Below, one piece after another: positions 1 to 8,016 of a stretch of 64,000 nt of DNA (position 1 is its first letter; each line of letters starts with the position of its first letter). The notes under the pieces were generated by a model. It saw only the letters and a program-made list of their open reading frames with translations. It was not told the DNA's origin and ran no database searches. The DNA is from Oceanimonas sp052119705 (lineage in GTDB: Bacteria > Pseudomonadota > Gammaproteobacteria > Enterobacterales > Aeromonadaceae): positions 65,388 through 129,387 of the forward strand of contig NZ_JBGQOP010000008.1 in assembly GCF_052119705.1 (NCBI RefSeq). The letters run 5' to 3'. The position numbers were made by a program, and so were the translations under genes.

Positions 1-650
1 TTCGCTCTTACACAACTAGGGTCCGCCTTTAGCGCTTTCTTTAACTGTAAAATCGCCGCTTTGGCGTCTTGTTTGTGCCAATGCTGCTCGGCCAGCTCAC
101 AATGAAAATGACCAATTAGCGTCAGCGCTTTTAATCCTTGGCGTTTTTTTAAACGCTCGGCAATGGCAACCGCTTGCACCCAATCTTTGAGCTGCTGATA
201 AATGACTAACAGTAAATTTAACGCTTCTTCTTGATAATCAGGATCGCTTTTCAGTTCGACGAGAATATGCTCGGCTCTGTCTAACAAACCCGCTGCTAAG
301 AAGTCGCGCGCGAGTTCCAGCATCGCTAAATGGCGTTGCTCCCACAACAGATTAGGGCGAGCCACTAGGTTTTGATGAATACGAATCGCACGATCGACTT
401 CGCCTCGGGACCTAAATAAGTTGCCGAGGGCGAGGTGCGTTTCTATGGTTTCGCTATCAACTTGCAGTAACTGAATAAAAAGGTCGACGGCCTTGTCTGG
501 CTCGTCAGACAACAAGAAATTTAACCCAGCAACATATTGCCGAGAAAAGTGATTAGATTTTTTTTGAGCGTCCTGCCGGACCCCTCTGCGTCCCATGTAC
601 CAGCCATAAGCAGCAGCGACGGGTAGCAGCAGAAATAACAGTTCCAGCAT
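1..650 (-). CDS. lapB: LapB (YciM) TPR protein, N-terminal 216 residues
   Basis: Lipopolysaccharide assembly protein B, the inner-membrane adaptor that, in the family, controls LpxC turnover by FtsH. The gene runs off the left edge, so only the N-terminal part is visible. It opens MLELLFLLLPVAAAYGWYMG, a single membrane anchor, followed by YVAGLNFLLSDEPDKAVDLF and further TPR-like helices rich in A/L/E; the C-terminal rubredoxin-type metal domain lies outside the window. It starts 8 bases after the lapA stop, the usual lapA-lapB pairing. Identification rests on the N-terminus and the conserved cmk-rpsA-ihfB-lapA-lapB order. Confidence 0.9.
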   Translation of the reverse strand, partial: MLELLFLLLPVAAAYGWYMGRRGVRQDAQKKSNHFSRQYVAGLNFLLSDEPDKAVDLFIQLLQVDSETIETHLALGNLFRSRGEVDRAIRIHQNLVARPNLLWEQRHLAMLELARDFLAAGLLDRAEHILVELKSDPDYQEEALNLLLVIYQQLKDWVQAVAIAERLKKRQGLKALTLIGHFHCELAEQHWHKQDAKAAILQLKKALKADPSCVRA

Positions 651-658
651 AAAGCTTA

Positions 659-946
659 TTAATCCTTAATGGGCAAGGCCCTAAGCTCTGTTAACTCTTT
701 TTGTTGACGCTCAACTTTTTTATGCAAACCTTTGTTGTTCATTTTTAGCCGCAGTAACACTACACTAAATACCAGCCAGCCAATGACAAAGCCCGCGATA
801 AAGATAACTGCCAATAATGAAGAAAGACGATACTCGCCTTGTGCTAGCAGATAGTTTACCTGTACCAGCTGATCGTTTTGCGTGCCGAGCGTAATGCCCA
901 CGGCAAATAGTATCGCTAAAATAATGAGGCCGATAATTATTTTCAC
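659..946 (-). CDS. lapA: LapA (DUF1049) inner-membrane protein
   Basis: Lipopolysaccharide assembly protein A, 95 aa, close to the usual family size of about 100. There are two hydrophobic segments, residues 3-20 (IIIGLIILAILFAVGITLG) and about 42-65, which fit the two-TM LapA/DUF1049 fold. A charged, probably coiled-coil tail follows (LKMNNKGLHKKVERQQKEL), on the cytoplasmic side by analogy. It sits between ihfB and lapB, as in enterobacteria, and probably works with LapB in balancing LPS synthesis. Its product is too generic to name without context, but the context is strong. Confidence 0.9.
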   Translation of the reverse strand: MKIIIGLIILAILFAVGITLGTQNDQLVQVNYLLAQGEYRLSSLLAVIFIAGFVIGWLVFSVVLLRLKMNNKGLHKKVERQQKELTELRALPIKD

Positions 947-1119
947 TTAACCCTCGCAACTTCCTGATTTGAGAACTCGCATTATCACGGAAAAACCGCA
1001 TAGCTGCCAGTCGCGTTACTGTAAAAAGTGATGTAGCACGCTGCTTAATGTTCAATCAGTTAACTTACCTGATATTGAACAGAAAATAAGACTCAATAAA
1101 TGGGCTAACAATAACGCCC

Positions 1120-1401
1120 TTAGCTGGGGTTAACACGCTCGCGCAGTTCTTTGCCGGGTTTGAAGTGCGGTACGTGCTTACCAGTCAACTCTACTTTTTC
1201 GCCGGTTTTAGGATTACGCCCCTGACGCGGCGCACGATAATGTAGCGAGAAACTACCAAAACCGCGGATCTCAATACGATCCCCGCCCTCAAGGCTGGCT
1301 GACATTTGCTCAATTATTTCTTTAATAGCGCCTTCTACTTCTTTAGCAGAAAGATGACTGTACTGTTCTGACAGTCTTTCAATGAGATCTGACTTAGTCA
1401 T
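1120..1401 (-). CDS. ihfB: Integration host factor subunit beta
   Basis: IHF beta, 93 aa (94 in E. coli). With IhfA from elsewhere it forms the heterodimer that bends DNA sharply at nucleoid, promoter and recombination sites. The DNA-inserting beta-arm is clear at residues 61-70, GRNPKTGEKV, including the intercalating proline; the N-terminal helical body MTKSDLIERL is typical. The gene is 68 bases downstream of rpsA with a terminator-like hairpin in the gap, so it may have partly independent expression. Nothing unusual is seen. Confidence 0.97.
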   Translation of the reverse strand: MTKSDLIERLSEQYSHLSAKEVEGAIKEIIEQMSASLEGGDRIEIRGFGSFSLHYRAPRQGRNPKTGEKVELTGKHVPHFKPGKELRERVNPS

Positions 1402-1428
1402 TTGATGCTCTCCTGATCAACACACAAC

Positions 1429-1455
1429 AAAAAGGGGCCGCGAAGGCCCCCTTTT
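1429..1455 (-). terminator. Rho-independent terminator after rpsA
   Basis: Reading the minus strand, GGGGGCC-TTCG-CGGCCCC forms a stem closed by a UUCG-type tetraloop and is followed by TTTTTG. It lies between rpsA and ihfB and may attenuate read-through into ihfB-lapAB. Confidence 0.8.
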
Positions 1456-1469
1456 ACATTCGGATAGGC

Positions 1470-3140
1470 TTATTCGCCTTTGGCTGCCTTGAAGGCTTCA
1501 GCCATTGCACTTAAACCAACATCTTCTGGCTGTTGTTGGTTAATGTTATCCAGAACGACTTTATCTTCAGCTTCGTCTTTCGCACGGATAGACAAGCTTA
1601 AAGTACGGTTCTTACGATCCACACCCATGAAACGTGCTTCGATTTCTTCACCTACTGTTAATACAGTAGATGCGTCTTCGATACGGTCACGAGAGATATC
1701 AGCAACGCGGACATAACCTTCCACGCCTTCTTCCATCTCAACTACTGCGCCTTTAGCGTCAACAGCTGTGATAGTACCCTTAACGATAGCACCTTTCTTG
1801 AGGTCAGCTAAGTAAGCATTGAACGGATCTTCGTCGATCTGTTTAACGCCCAAGCTGATGCGCTCGCGCTCTGGATCAACTTGCAGAACCACGGCGTCAA
1901 TTTCGTCGCCTTTCTTGAATTCACGTACGGCTTCTTCGCCTGCGCTCCAAGAGATGTCTGACAAGTGAACCAGACCGTCGATGCCGCCGTCCAGACCGAT
2001 GAAGATACCGAAGTCAGTGATTGACTTGATCTTACCGGAAACACGGTCGCCCTTGTTGTGGGTTTCCGCGAACAGCTGCCATGGGTTCAGTTTGCACTGC
2101 TTCAGGCCCAGAGAGATACGACGACGTTCTTCGTCGATATCCAATACCATTACGTCTACGCTGTCGCCAACAGAAACCACTTTAGATGGGTGGATGTTCT
2201 TGTTGGTCCAGTCCATTTCAGACACGTGTACTAAGCCTTCAACGCCTTCTTCGATTTCTACGAAGCAGCCGTAATCAGTCAGGTTAGTTACGCGGCCAGA
2301 CAGACGCGTGCTTTCTGGGTAACGGCTAGCGATTTCAACCCATGGATCTGCGCCCAACTGCTTAAGGCCCAGAGACACACGAGTGCGCTCACGATCGTAC
2401 TTCAGAACTTTAACGTTGATTTCGTCACCCACGTTCACGATCTCACTTGGGTGCTTAACGCGCTTCCAAGCCATATCAGTGATGTGCAGCAGGCCATCTA
2501 CGCCACCCAAGTCAACGAAAGCACCGTAATCGGTCAGGTTCTTAACGATACCCTTAACTTCTTGACCTTCTTGCAGGTTCTCAAGCAACTGCTCACGTTC
2601 AACACTGTTTTCAGTTTCGATCACAGCACGACGAGAAACAACTACGTTGTTGCGCTTTTGGTCCAACTTGATGACTTTGAACTCAAGCTCTTTACCTTCC
2701 AAATGCAAGGTATCGCGTACTGGACGTACGTCAACCAATGAACCTGGTAGGAAAGCACGGATAGTGTTCACTTCTACAGTGAAGCCACCCTTCACCTTGC
2801 CGTTGATCACACCAATAACGGTTTCCTGATCTTCGTAGGCTTTTTCCAGCTGGATCCAAGATTCGTGACGTTTTGCCTTTTCGCGGGAAAGCAGAGTCTC
2901 ACCGAAACCGTCTTCTACCGCGTCCAGTGCTACGTCTACGACGTCACCAACGCTAACTTCCAACTCGCCCTGAGCGTTTTTAAACTGCTCTACAGGGATA
3001 GCGGATTCAGACTTCAGGCCTGCATCTACCAGAACGATACCGTTCTGAATAGCAACTACAGTACCTTTAACAATGGAACCTGGACGGGTTTCAAGTTCTT
3101 TCAGAGACTCTTCGAAGAGTTGAGCAAAAGATTCAATCAT
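1470..3140 (-). CDS. rpsA: 30S ribosomal protein S1
   Basis: Ribosomal protein S1, which recruits and unfolds mRNA on the 30S subunit. I start at MIESFAQLFEESL (556 aa, E. coli 557), because a 15-base upstream extension to another ATG is not conserved. Six S1 (OB-fold) repeats are visible, recognisable by VKGIVKNLTDYGAFVDLGG (about residue 192), LTDYGCFVEIEEGVEGLVHV and ITDFGIFIGLDGGIDGLVHL. No strong Shine-Dalgarno precedes the ATG (AU-rich CATTAAAT). This matches the unusual, structure-dependent initiation known for rpsA. It is co-oriented with cmk upstream, 162 bases away. Confidence 0.98.
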   Translation of the reverse strand: MIESFAQLFEESLKELETRPGSIVKGTVVAIQNGIVLVDAGLKSESAIPVEQFKNAQGELEVSVGDVVDVALDAVEDGFGETLLSREKAKRHESWIQLEKAYEDQETVIGVINGKVKGGFTVEVNTIRAFLPGSLVDVRPVRDTLHLEGKELEFKVIKLDQKRNNVVVSRRAVIETENSVEREQLLENLQEGQEVKGIVKNLTDYGAFVDLGGVDGLLHITDMAWKRVKHPSEIVNVGDEINVKVLKYDRERTRVSLGLKQLGADPWVEIASRYPESTRLSGRVTNLTDYGCFVEIEEGVEGLVHVSEMDWTNKNIHPSKVVSVGDSVDVMVLDIDEERRRISLGLKQCKLNPWQLFAETHNKGDRVSGKIKSITDFGIFIGLDGGIDGLVHLSDISWSAGEEAVREFKKGDEIDAVVLQVDPERERISLGVKQIDEDPFNAYLADLKKGAIVKGTITAVDAKGAVVEMEEGVEGYVRVADISRDRIEDASTVLTVGEEIEARFMGVDRKNRTLSLSIRAKDEAEDKVVLDNINQQQPEDVGLSAMAEAFKAAKGE

Positions 3141-3302
3141 ATTTAATGAATACACTTTTTAAGTTGAACATCCAAAGGGCAATCCGGCACCTAAGGGGTG
3201 ATTAGTATAGACCCGTTCCATCCTTGGCACGGGCAGAGTCAAGACCATCTTGACTAAAGGTATTGGCTTTTAAACCATTTCAAACAAAATAACCATAGCA
3301 GT
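3141..3302 (-). promoter_or_regulatory. rpsA leader, probable autoregulatory region
   Basis: The 162-base gap between cmk and rpsA is AU-rich next to the start codon and lacks a purine-rich ribosome binding site. In enterobacteria this leader folds into hairpins that substitute for a Shine-Dalgarno and mediate autogenous repression by S1. I infer the same role here; the fold was not computed. Confidence 0.45.
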
Positions 3303-3998
3303 TTATTCAACTAACTGCAGACCTAAGATGTTAGCTTTAGCGTGGTTTAACACTATATCCAACACTTGTGTGATAGATAAATGTGTCGAATCAATTACTA
3401 AGGCATCATCTGCCGCTTTCAAAGGCGCAGTGGCCCGATTACGGTCTCGGTCATCACGGTCTTGAATTTCGCTTAAAAGACGGTCAAAACTAACATCAAA
3501 GCCCTTATCTTGCAACTGTAGAAGACGGCGCTGGGCTCTTTCTTCGGCGCTAGCATCGAGAAAAATTTTCACCTGCGCATCCACAAACACCACAGTGCCC
3601 ATGTCACGACCGTCGGCAATCAAGCCCGGCGCCACGCGAAACGCACGCTGGCGTCGCAGTAATGCCTCACGTACTCGCGGAAATGCCGCTACTTTGCTGG
3701 CCGCATTGCCCATTTGTTCGGTACGGATCGCTTGCGACACATCCTCGCCTTCGAGAATCGTTTTTACGTGCCCTTCTACAATCGGAAATTGCACATCTAA
3801 ATAGGCTGCAAGCGGCACTAAACCTGCTTCATCGTCGAGCGCCACATTATGGTGCAAGGCCGCCAATGCCAATACCCGATAAATGGCGCCCGAGTCGAGC
3901 AGTTGCCACTGCAATTTTTGTGCGAGCAATTGGCAAAGGGTGCCTTTACCGGCCCCACCTGGGCCATCTACGGTAATGACGGGAGCTTGTTCTGTCAT
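3303..3998 (-). CDS. cmk: Cytidylate kinase
   Basis: CMP/dCMP kinase, 231 aa, phosphorylating CMP and dCMP with ATP in pyrimidine nucleotide recycling. The P-loop is at residues 12-20 (GPGGAGKGT), and the CMP-binding/lid region includes DGRDMGTVVF and DRDDRDRNRATAPL. Start MTEQAPVITVDGPGG is standard and is preceded by a GGAGAAAGCC purine stretch. It is the first gene of the cmk-rpsA-ihfB-lapAB set and is divergent from ribA across a 233-base gap. Confidence 0.97.
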   Translation of the reverse strand: MTEQAPVITVDGPGGAGKGTLCQLLAQKLQWQLLDSGAIYRVLALAALHHNVALDDEAGLVPLAAYLDVQFPIVEGHVKTILEGEDVSQAIRTEQMGNAASKVAAFPRVREALLRRQRAFRVAPGLIADGRDMGTVVFVDAQVKIFLDASAEERAQRRLLQLQDKGFDVSFDRLLSEIQDRDDRDRNRATAPLKAADDALVIDSTHLSITQVLDIVLNHAKANILGLQLVE

Positions 3999-4231
3999 GG
4001 CTTTCTCCAGAAAATCATTAGCTTGAGCACGCGGTTAGTCTGGTGCTGCACGGGCGGCAGTATACCTAAGTCGGTTATTAAAAAGCAGTTATTACCCTAT
4101 TTAAGCGCACAAATTCTAGCCGCTCATCCCCTTGCCCGACATTGCGCCTATACCTGTCTGCACTTCCGCTTTACAATACAGGTCATTTTTTTGTTACGTC
4201 TCAACTAACTTAATAACTAAAGAGGAACGCC

Positions 4232-4825
4232 ATGAGCAGTGTTACCCGGATGGCAAACTCAAAACTGCCGACCCGCTGGGGCACCTTTACCCTGATCGGT
4301 TTTGAAGAAGTAGGCACAGGTAAAGATCATGCCGCCCTCGTGATGGGCGACCTAAACGACAATCAACCCGTATTAGGGCGTATTCATTCGGAATGCCTAA
4401 CCGGTGATGCCCTATTTAGCCTACGTTGTGACTGTGGTTTTCAGCTGCAAGCCGCCATGGAGCGCATTGCCAAAGAAGGTCGCGGTATTCTGTTATACGT
4501 ACGCCAAGAAGGTCGCGGCATTGGTTTACTGAATAAGATCAGCGCTTATAACCTGCAAGATCAGGGCAAAGATACCGTAGAAGCCAACGTCGAGCTGGGC
4601 TTTGATGCGGACATGCGTGATTACACTATTTGTGCCGACATGCTGCACGATTTAGGCATTAAAAAAATGAATTTGATGACCAATAATCCGCGCAAAGTCA
4701 CCGCACTGGAAAGTTTTGGCATTGAAGTGGTGGAGCGAGTGCCGCTGGAAGAAGGTCGTAATCCCTTCAATGAGCACTACTTGGACACTAAGGCCGGCAA
4801 GCTGGGCCACATGTTTAAAGACTAA
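4232..4825 (+). CDS. ribA: GTP cyclohydrolase II
   Basis: Opens the GTP ring system in the first committed step of riboflavin synthesis, giving the diaminopyrimidinone 5'-phosphate, formate and pyrophosphate. The zinc cysteines are C55, C66 and C68 in HSECLTGDALFSLRCDCGFQ, and the signature RQEGRGIGL is at residues 91-99. At 197 aa it is a stand-alone RibA, not fused to RibB. The RBS AAAGAGGAACGCC fixes the start. No FMN riboswitch features are apparent in the 230-base upstream gap. A strong terminator follows. Confidence 0.97.
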   Translation: MSSVTRMANSKLPTRWGTFTLIGFEEVGTGKDHAALVMGDLNDNQPVLGRIHSECLTGDALFSLRCDCGFQLQAAMERIAKEGRGILLYVRQEGRGIGLLNKISAYNLQDQGKDTVEANVELGFDADMRDYTICADMLHDLGIKKMNLMTNNPRKVTALESFGIEVVERVPLEEGRNPFNEHYLDTKAGKLGHMFKD

Positions 4826-4887
4826 TGGTTCGCCGTTAAACGTTAAGCCTGATTCAGTTAGTCATAGGCAATAACGATTTTAAGTTA

Positions 4888-4930
4888 AAAAAGGCGCAAC
4901 ACCCACAGCTTTGGGTGTTGCGCCTTTTTT
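4888..4930 (+). terminator. Terminator after ribA
   Basis: Near-perfect stem AAGGCGCAACACCCA / TGGGTGTTGCGCCTT with a 6-base loop, then a T run. Confidence 0.9.
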
Positions 4931-5183
4931 GAAAGTGAAGCTTAACTCGGCCTTGGACATATATTAGATTTTATAGCCCACCCCGTTATTTGGTGGCCTG
5001 AGTCGAAAAATTTAAGGTTGACATCAAACCGTGCCGATTAGGTTTTAGCCAGGATCACGACTGAGGTCGATATTGCCTTGCGCTCACCTATCAAAACTTT
5101 TTCGCTCTTATCTCTATTTTCCGTGCGTTCCGTGTTCTTCCGTGGCAAAAATTTTTTAATCTTTATTAGCCATGACGCACTGT
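4931..5183. other. Intergenic space, no gene seen
   Basis: Together with the ribA terminator this gap exceeds 300 bases. It contains only a low-complexity phrase, TTCCGTGCGTTCCGTGTTCTTCCGTGG (split as three TTCCGTG units around 5119-5144), and no ORF with a plausible RBS. Confidence 0.5.
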
Positions 5184-5888
5184 TTAAGGCAGTACTTCCT
5201 GTCCGTCCCAGGCCCATATACGCCCAGATTGCTCTGGGATTAAATTATCTAATACCTGCAATAAATGTGTGGCCGCTTGCATCGGTGTGTGTAATTGCCC
5301 CTCACTCAAGCCCGCTCTAAACGGCGCCGATAAATCGGTGGCGACCGTGCCCGGATGCAAGCCCACGATTAAAGCGTCAGGAAAACGACGTTGCCATTCG
5401 ATACTGACCGTTTTAATGGCCATATTGAGTGCGGCCTTACTGATGCGATAGCTATACCAACCGCCGGCACGATTATCGCTGATACTGCCCACCCGAGCCG
5501 ATAATGCCGCAAAATGTAACTGATCGGTACGCGTTAAGCGCGTAGCAAGGTATTGCGCCATGGCCAGCGTCGGCCACGTATTAATGTGTAGGCTGTTATA
5601 AAAGGCCGACTCGGTTAACTGCTCGATGCGCTTCTCGGGTTGTTGCTCTCCTTGCTGCAGCATGCCGAGAGTATTGATCACAGTCGCTGGCAAGGGATAT
5701 TGATTACAAGTCTCTGCGACGGCACTGGCATCGGTATTGTCCACTGCATGCCAAGTCGTCTGTGACCAAGCCAAGTCTGATAATTCAGGCCGGGTGCGGC
5801 TAAGCAATAAGACTTGTTCGCCGCGCGCCGCCAGCGTTTCGGCTAAGGCACAGCCAATGCCGCCCGCACCCATGATCCAATATTGCAT
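5184..5888 (-). CDS. SDR-family NAD(P)-dependent oxidoreductase
   Basis: Short-chain dehydrogenase/reductase of unknown substrate, 234 aa. The Rossmann nucleotide motif is MGAGGIG at residues 6-12, slightly atypical for TGxxxGxG. The catalytic Tyr/Lys pair is Y147-x3-K151 in YSYRISK, with a serine at 130 or 135. It resembles the C-factor/CsgA-like group by eye. I start at MQYWIMGAGG, which has the RBS AAAGGAGAGTGCC; a longer reading to 5936 only adds a GDPLKGDPLK duplication encoded by a tandem repeat. It stands alone on its strand. Function beyond redox is not inferable. Confidence 0.85.
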   Translation of the reverse strand: MQYWIMGAGGIGCALAETLAARGEQVLLLSRTRPELSDLAWSQTTWHAVDNTDASAVAETCNQYPLPATVINTLGMLQQGEQQPEKRIEQLTESAFYNSLHINTWPTLAMAQYLATRLTRTDQLHFAALSARVGSISDNRAGGWYSYRISKAALNMAIKTVSIEWQRRFPDALIVGLHPGTVATDLSAPFRAGLSEGQLHTPMQAATHLLQVLDNLIPEQSGRIWAWDGQEVLP

Positions 5889-5902
5889 GGCACTCTCCTT
5901 TA

Positions 5903-5930
5903 ATGGATCCCCCTTTAATGGATCCCCTTT
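5903..5930. repeat. Short tandem duplication before the SDR gene
   Basis: Two adjacent copies of a 13-14 base unit containing TTTAATGGATCCCC lie immediately upstream of the RBS. It probably arose by local slippage. Confidence 0.7.
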
Positions 5931-6033
5931 GACCACTATCCTCTGATGAGTGTCCTCAAATGGCTCATCAATCAGCGTAGACCGAGTCTGAAAGCCTACT
6001 CTTTCACCTGTTAATAGATGCGATCAAGATAGC

Positions 6034-6732
6034 TCAAGCAGCTTGGGGCGGGCTAGGAGTATCAAGCAGACTGACCGCCCAAGAGGTCAATGCCTCACCA
6101 TGGCGCAAAAAGTGCTCGCCGGTTGTTAAGGGAGCGCGTACGCAAACCGCCTGACCTTGATAACTAAAGCTTAACTGCCAAGCATGCAGATAAACCCGAT
6201 CCGCCGCCATGCCGCCATAGCGGGCATCGCCTAATATCGGGCTGGCTTGGCTTTTCAGTGCCACACGCAACTGGTGAGTCTTACCGGTGAGCGGCTGTAA
6301 TAAGAAGCCGCGCAGAGGATTAGCCAACGAAGACTCCGCAGATAAACTGTCTAGTAAACAGCTATGAAAACGGGTAATGGCGGGATTAACTTGGCTGCGG
6401 CTGAGTTTCCAACTGCCACCGCGGGCTTTTTCCATGTCACCTTTGATCAAACCCTGCTTTTTGCTCGGCTTATGACCTGATAATGCCAAGTAACATTTAC
6501 TCACGTTACGCTCTGCAAACTGCAAGCTGAGCTCGCGGTTAGCTTTAGTATGGCGTGCCAGCAATAATACGCCGGTAGTGACTTTATCGAGACGATGGAC
6601 CGGATACAAGGTTTCGCCCAATTGTTCGCTCAACAGCCGCACTATGCCGGGCTCATCACCCTCCTGATGCATGCCAATACCGGCGGGCTTATTGATAACT
6701 AAGTAATCCGGCGTGCTGAGCAGTATGTCCAT
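6034..6732 (-). CDS. RluA-family pseudouridine synthase (TIGR01621-like)
   Basis: RNA pseudouridine synthase, 232 aa. The catalytic aspartate is D49 in HRLDKVTTG (residues 46-54), and the fold continues with the NKPAGIGMHQ segment near residue 14 and the C-terminal LTGKTHQLRV. No S4 domain is present, so it is an RluA/TruC-size enzyme; the sequence looks like the TIGR01621 subgroup found in Vibrio/Shewanella/Aeromonas-type genomes. I start at MDILLSTPDY (GAGAG nearby) because the longer frame reads antisense through a terminator and a tRNA. The exact rRNA or tRNA target is not inferable. Confidence 0.88.
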   Translation of the reverse strand: MDILLSTPDYLVINKPAGIGMHQEGDEPGIVRLLSEQLGETLYPVHRLDKVTTGVLLLARHTKANRELSLQFAERNVSKCYLALSGHKPSKKQGLIKGDMEKARGGSWKLSRSQVNPAITRFHSCLLDSLSAESSLANPLRGFLLQPLTGKTHQLRVALKSQASPILGDARYGGMAADRVYLHAWQLSFSYQGQAVCVRAPLTTGEHFLRHGEALTSWAVSLLDTPSPPQAA

Positions 6733-6789
6733 CTTTAAATCTCTCATGACGGCTGTTGACGCGAGTACCTGCCAGCAGCCCGAAAATGC

Positions 6790-6825
6790 AAAAAGCCCGC
6801 TGCGTGTTAACGCAGCGGGCTTTTT
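6790..6825 (-). terminator. Terminator after tRNA-Ser
   Basis: Stem GCCCGCTGCGT / ACGCAGCGGGC with A and T tracts on both sides, so it can act on either strand. It ends the minus-strand tRNA transcript ahead of the pseudouridine synthase gene. Confidence 0.85.
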
Positions 6826-6832
6826 AGTTGTA

Positions 6833-6923
6833 TGGCGGAGGAGCAGGGATTTGAACCCTGGATGGGCTATAAACCCATGCCGGTTTTCAAGACCGGTGCA
6901 TTCAACCACTCTGCCACCCCTCC
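6833..6923 (-). tRNA. tRNA-Ser (anticodon UGA)
   Basis: A 91-nt class II tRNA on the minus strand including the encoded CCA. Acceptor GGAGGGG pairs with CTCCTCC, discriminator G73. The anticodon loop CTTGAAA gives UGA, and there is a long variable arm (CATGGGTTTATAGCCCATC) and the T arm GGTTCAAATCC. All arms close. It decodes UCA and, by wobble, UCG/UCU. Confidence 0.97.
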
Positions 6924-7189
6924 GACGCCGTGCATATTACTCAAAGCAGCGGTTGCTTGTAAACCACTAAATCATAATTTATTGGTGAATGTGTATAAAG
7001 CACGCAAATTGCCGCATAGGTAACCAATACGCGGCTTAAGGCATGCAAGACAAGGCTCGACAAGCCGGTCATCTTATGTCCAAATGGTGTGATATTTTTA
7101 CAGTTACGGGTTTTGTCTTGCCGCAGCGTACCAGAAGATCCAAGCAGCAAACCAAACCGATAAGCGAATTAGGGCCTAAGGAGTTTTAC

Positions 7190-7849
7190 ATGCGTTACCA
7201 AAATTCGATACCTCGCACTCAAACGAGTGAATTAGCGACCAATAAAGTACTGCGTAACACCTATATGCTGTTAGGTCTCACACTAGTGGTGGCTTCATTA
7301 GCAGCTGGGATCAGTGCCATGATGGGCCTACCACGCCCCGGCCTGATTATTACCTTGGTGGGCTTTTACGGTCTGATGTATTTAACCGAGAAAAATCGTG
7401 ACAGCGGCTTAGGCTTATTATTTATCTTCGCCTTTACTGCCTTCACCGGTTACACCATAGGGCCCATCATCAATCACTACCTGAGCACGGCTAATGGTAC
7501 TGATACCGTGATGTTAGCGTTAGGCGGCACGGCATTAACCTTCTTATCGCTGTCTGCTTATGTGCTGACCACCAAGAAAGATATGTCGTTCTTAGGCGGC
7601 ATGATGATGGCCGGCTTCGTGGTGCTGCTGGTCGGTATAGTGGCTAATCTCTTCTTCCAGCTGCCCGCCTTAAGCCAAGCCTTGAGTGCGCTGTTTATTT
7701 TGTTCTCATCAGGCGCCATCTTGATGCAGACCAGCGCCATCATTCATGGCGGTGAGCGTAACTATATCTCGGCCACAGTGACCCTGTATGTGTCTATCTT
7801 TAATATCTTCTTAAGCTTGCTGAGCCTGTTAGGCTTAAGCCGTGACTAA
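7190..7849 (+). CDS. yccA: YccA, Bax inhibitor-1 family membrane protein
   Basis: FtsH-modulating inner-membrane protein of the BAX inhibitor-1/UPF0005 family; in E. coli YccA is both substrate and inhibitor of FtsH. Length is exactly 219 aa from the start I chose, MRYQNSIPRTQTSELATNKV, with TAAGGAG as RBS; an upstream extension to 7043 is not conserved. About seven hydrophobic segments are visible, the first being TYMLLGLTLVVASLAAGIS. It is followed by a terminator and is therefore monocistronic. Confidence 0.93.
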   Translation: MRYQNSIPRTQTSELATNKVLRNTYMLLGLTLVVASLAAGISAMMGLPRPGLIITLVGFYGLMYLTEKNRDSGLGLLFIFAFTAFTGYTIGPIINHYLSTANGTDTVMLALGGTALTFLSLSAYVLTTKKDMSFLGGMMMAGFVVLLVGIVANLFFQLPALSQALSALFILFSSGAILMQTSAIIHGGERNYISATVTLYVSIFNIFLSLLSLLGLSRD

Positions 7850-7880
7850 GCCGTCACTCGGCGAAGAGTAAGCTAACGCC

Positions 7881-7902
7881 AAGCCCCGCAAGGGGCTTTT
7901 TT
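7881..7902 (+). terminator. Terminator after yccA
   Basis: AAGCCCCGCAAGGGGCTTTTTT: compact GC stem and T run. Confidence 0.88.
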
Positions 7903-8016
7903 TATGGTGTTGAAATAAAGCTGTTGCTGTTCATTGTTGATAACTCACGTATTATCAGAACCTTGGTGTTTTTTTGAATTATTCCTTATTTTTCATGACG
8001 GGTTTTAAACAACACT

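Noticed and set aside
4000..4231. Possible FMN riboswitch before ribA
   Set aside because: None of the conserved RFN-element blocks are seen and the gap is short.
6733..6909. 59-residue N-terminal extension of the pseudouridine synthase
   Set aside because: It runs antisense through a terminator and tRNA-Ser; the internal start has better support.
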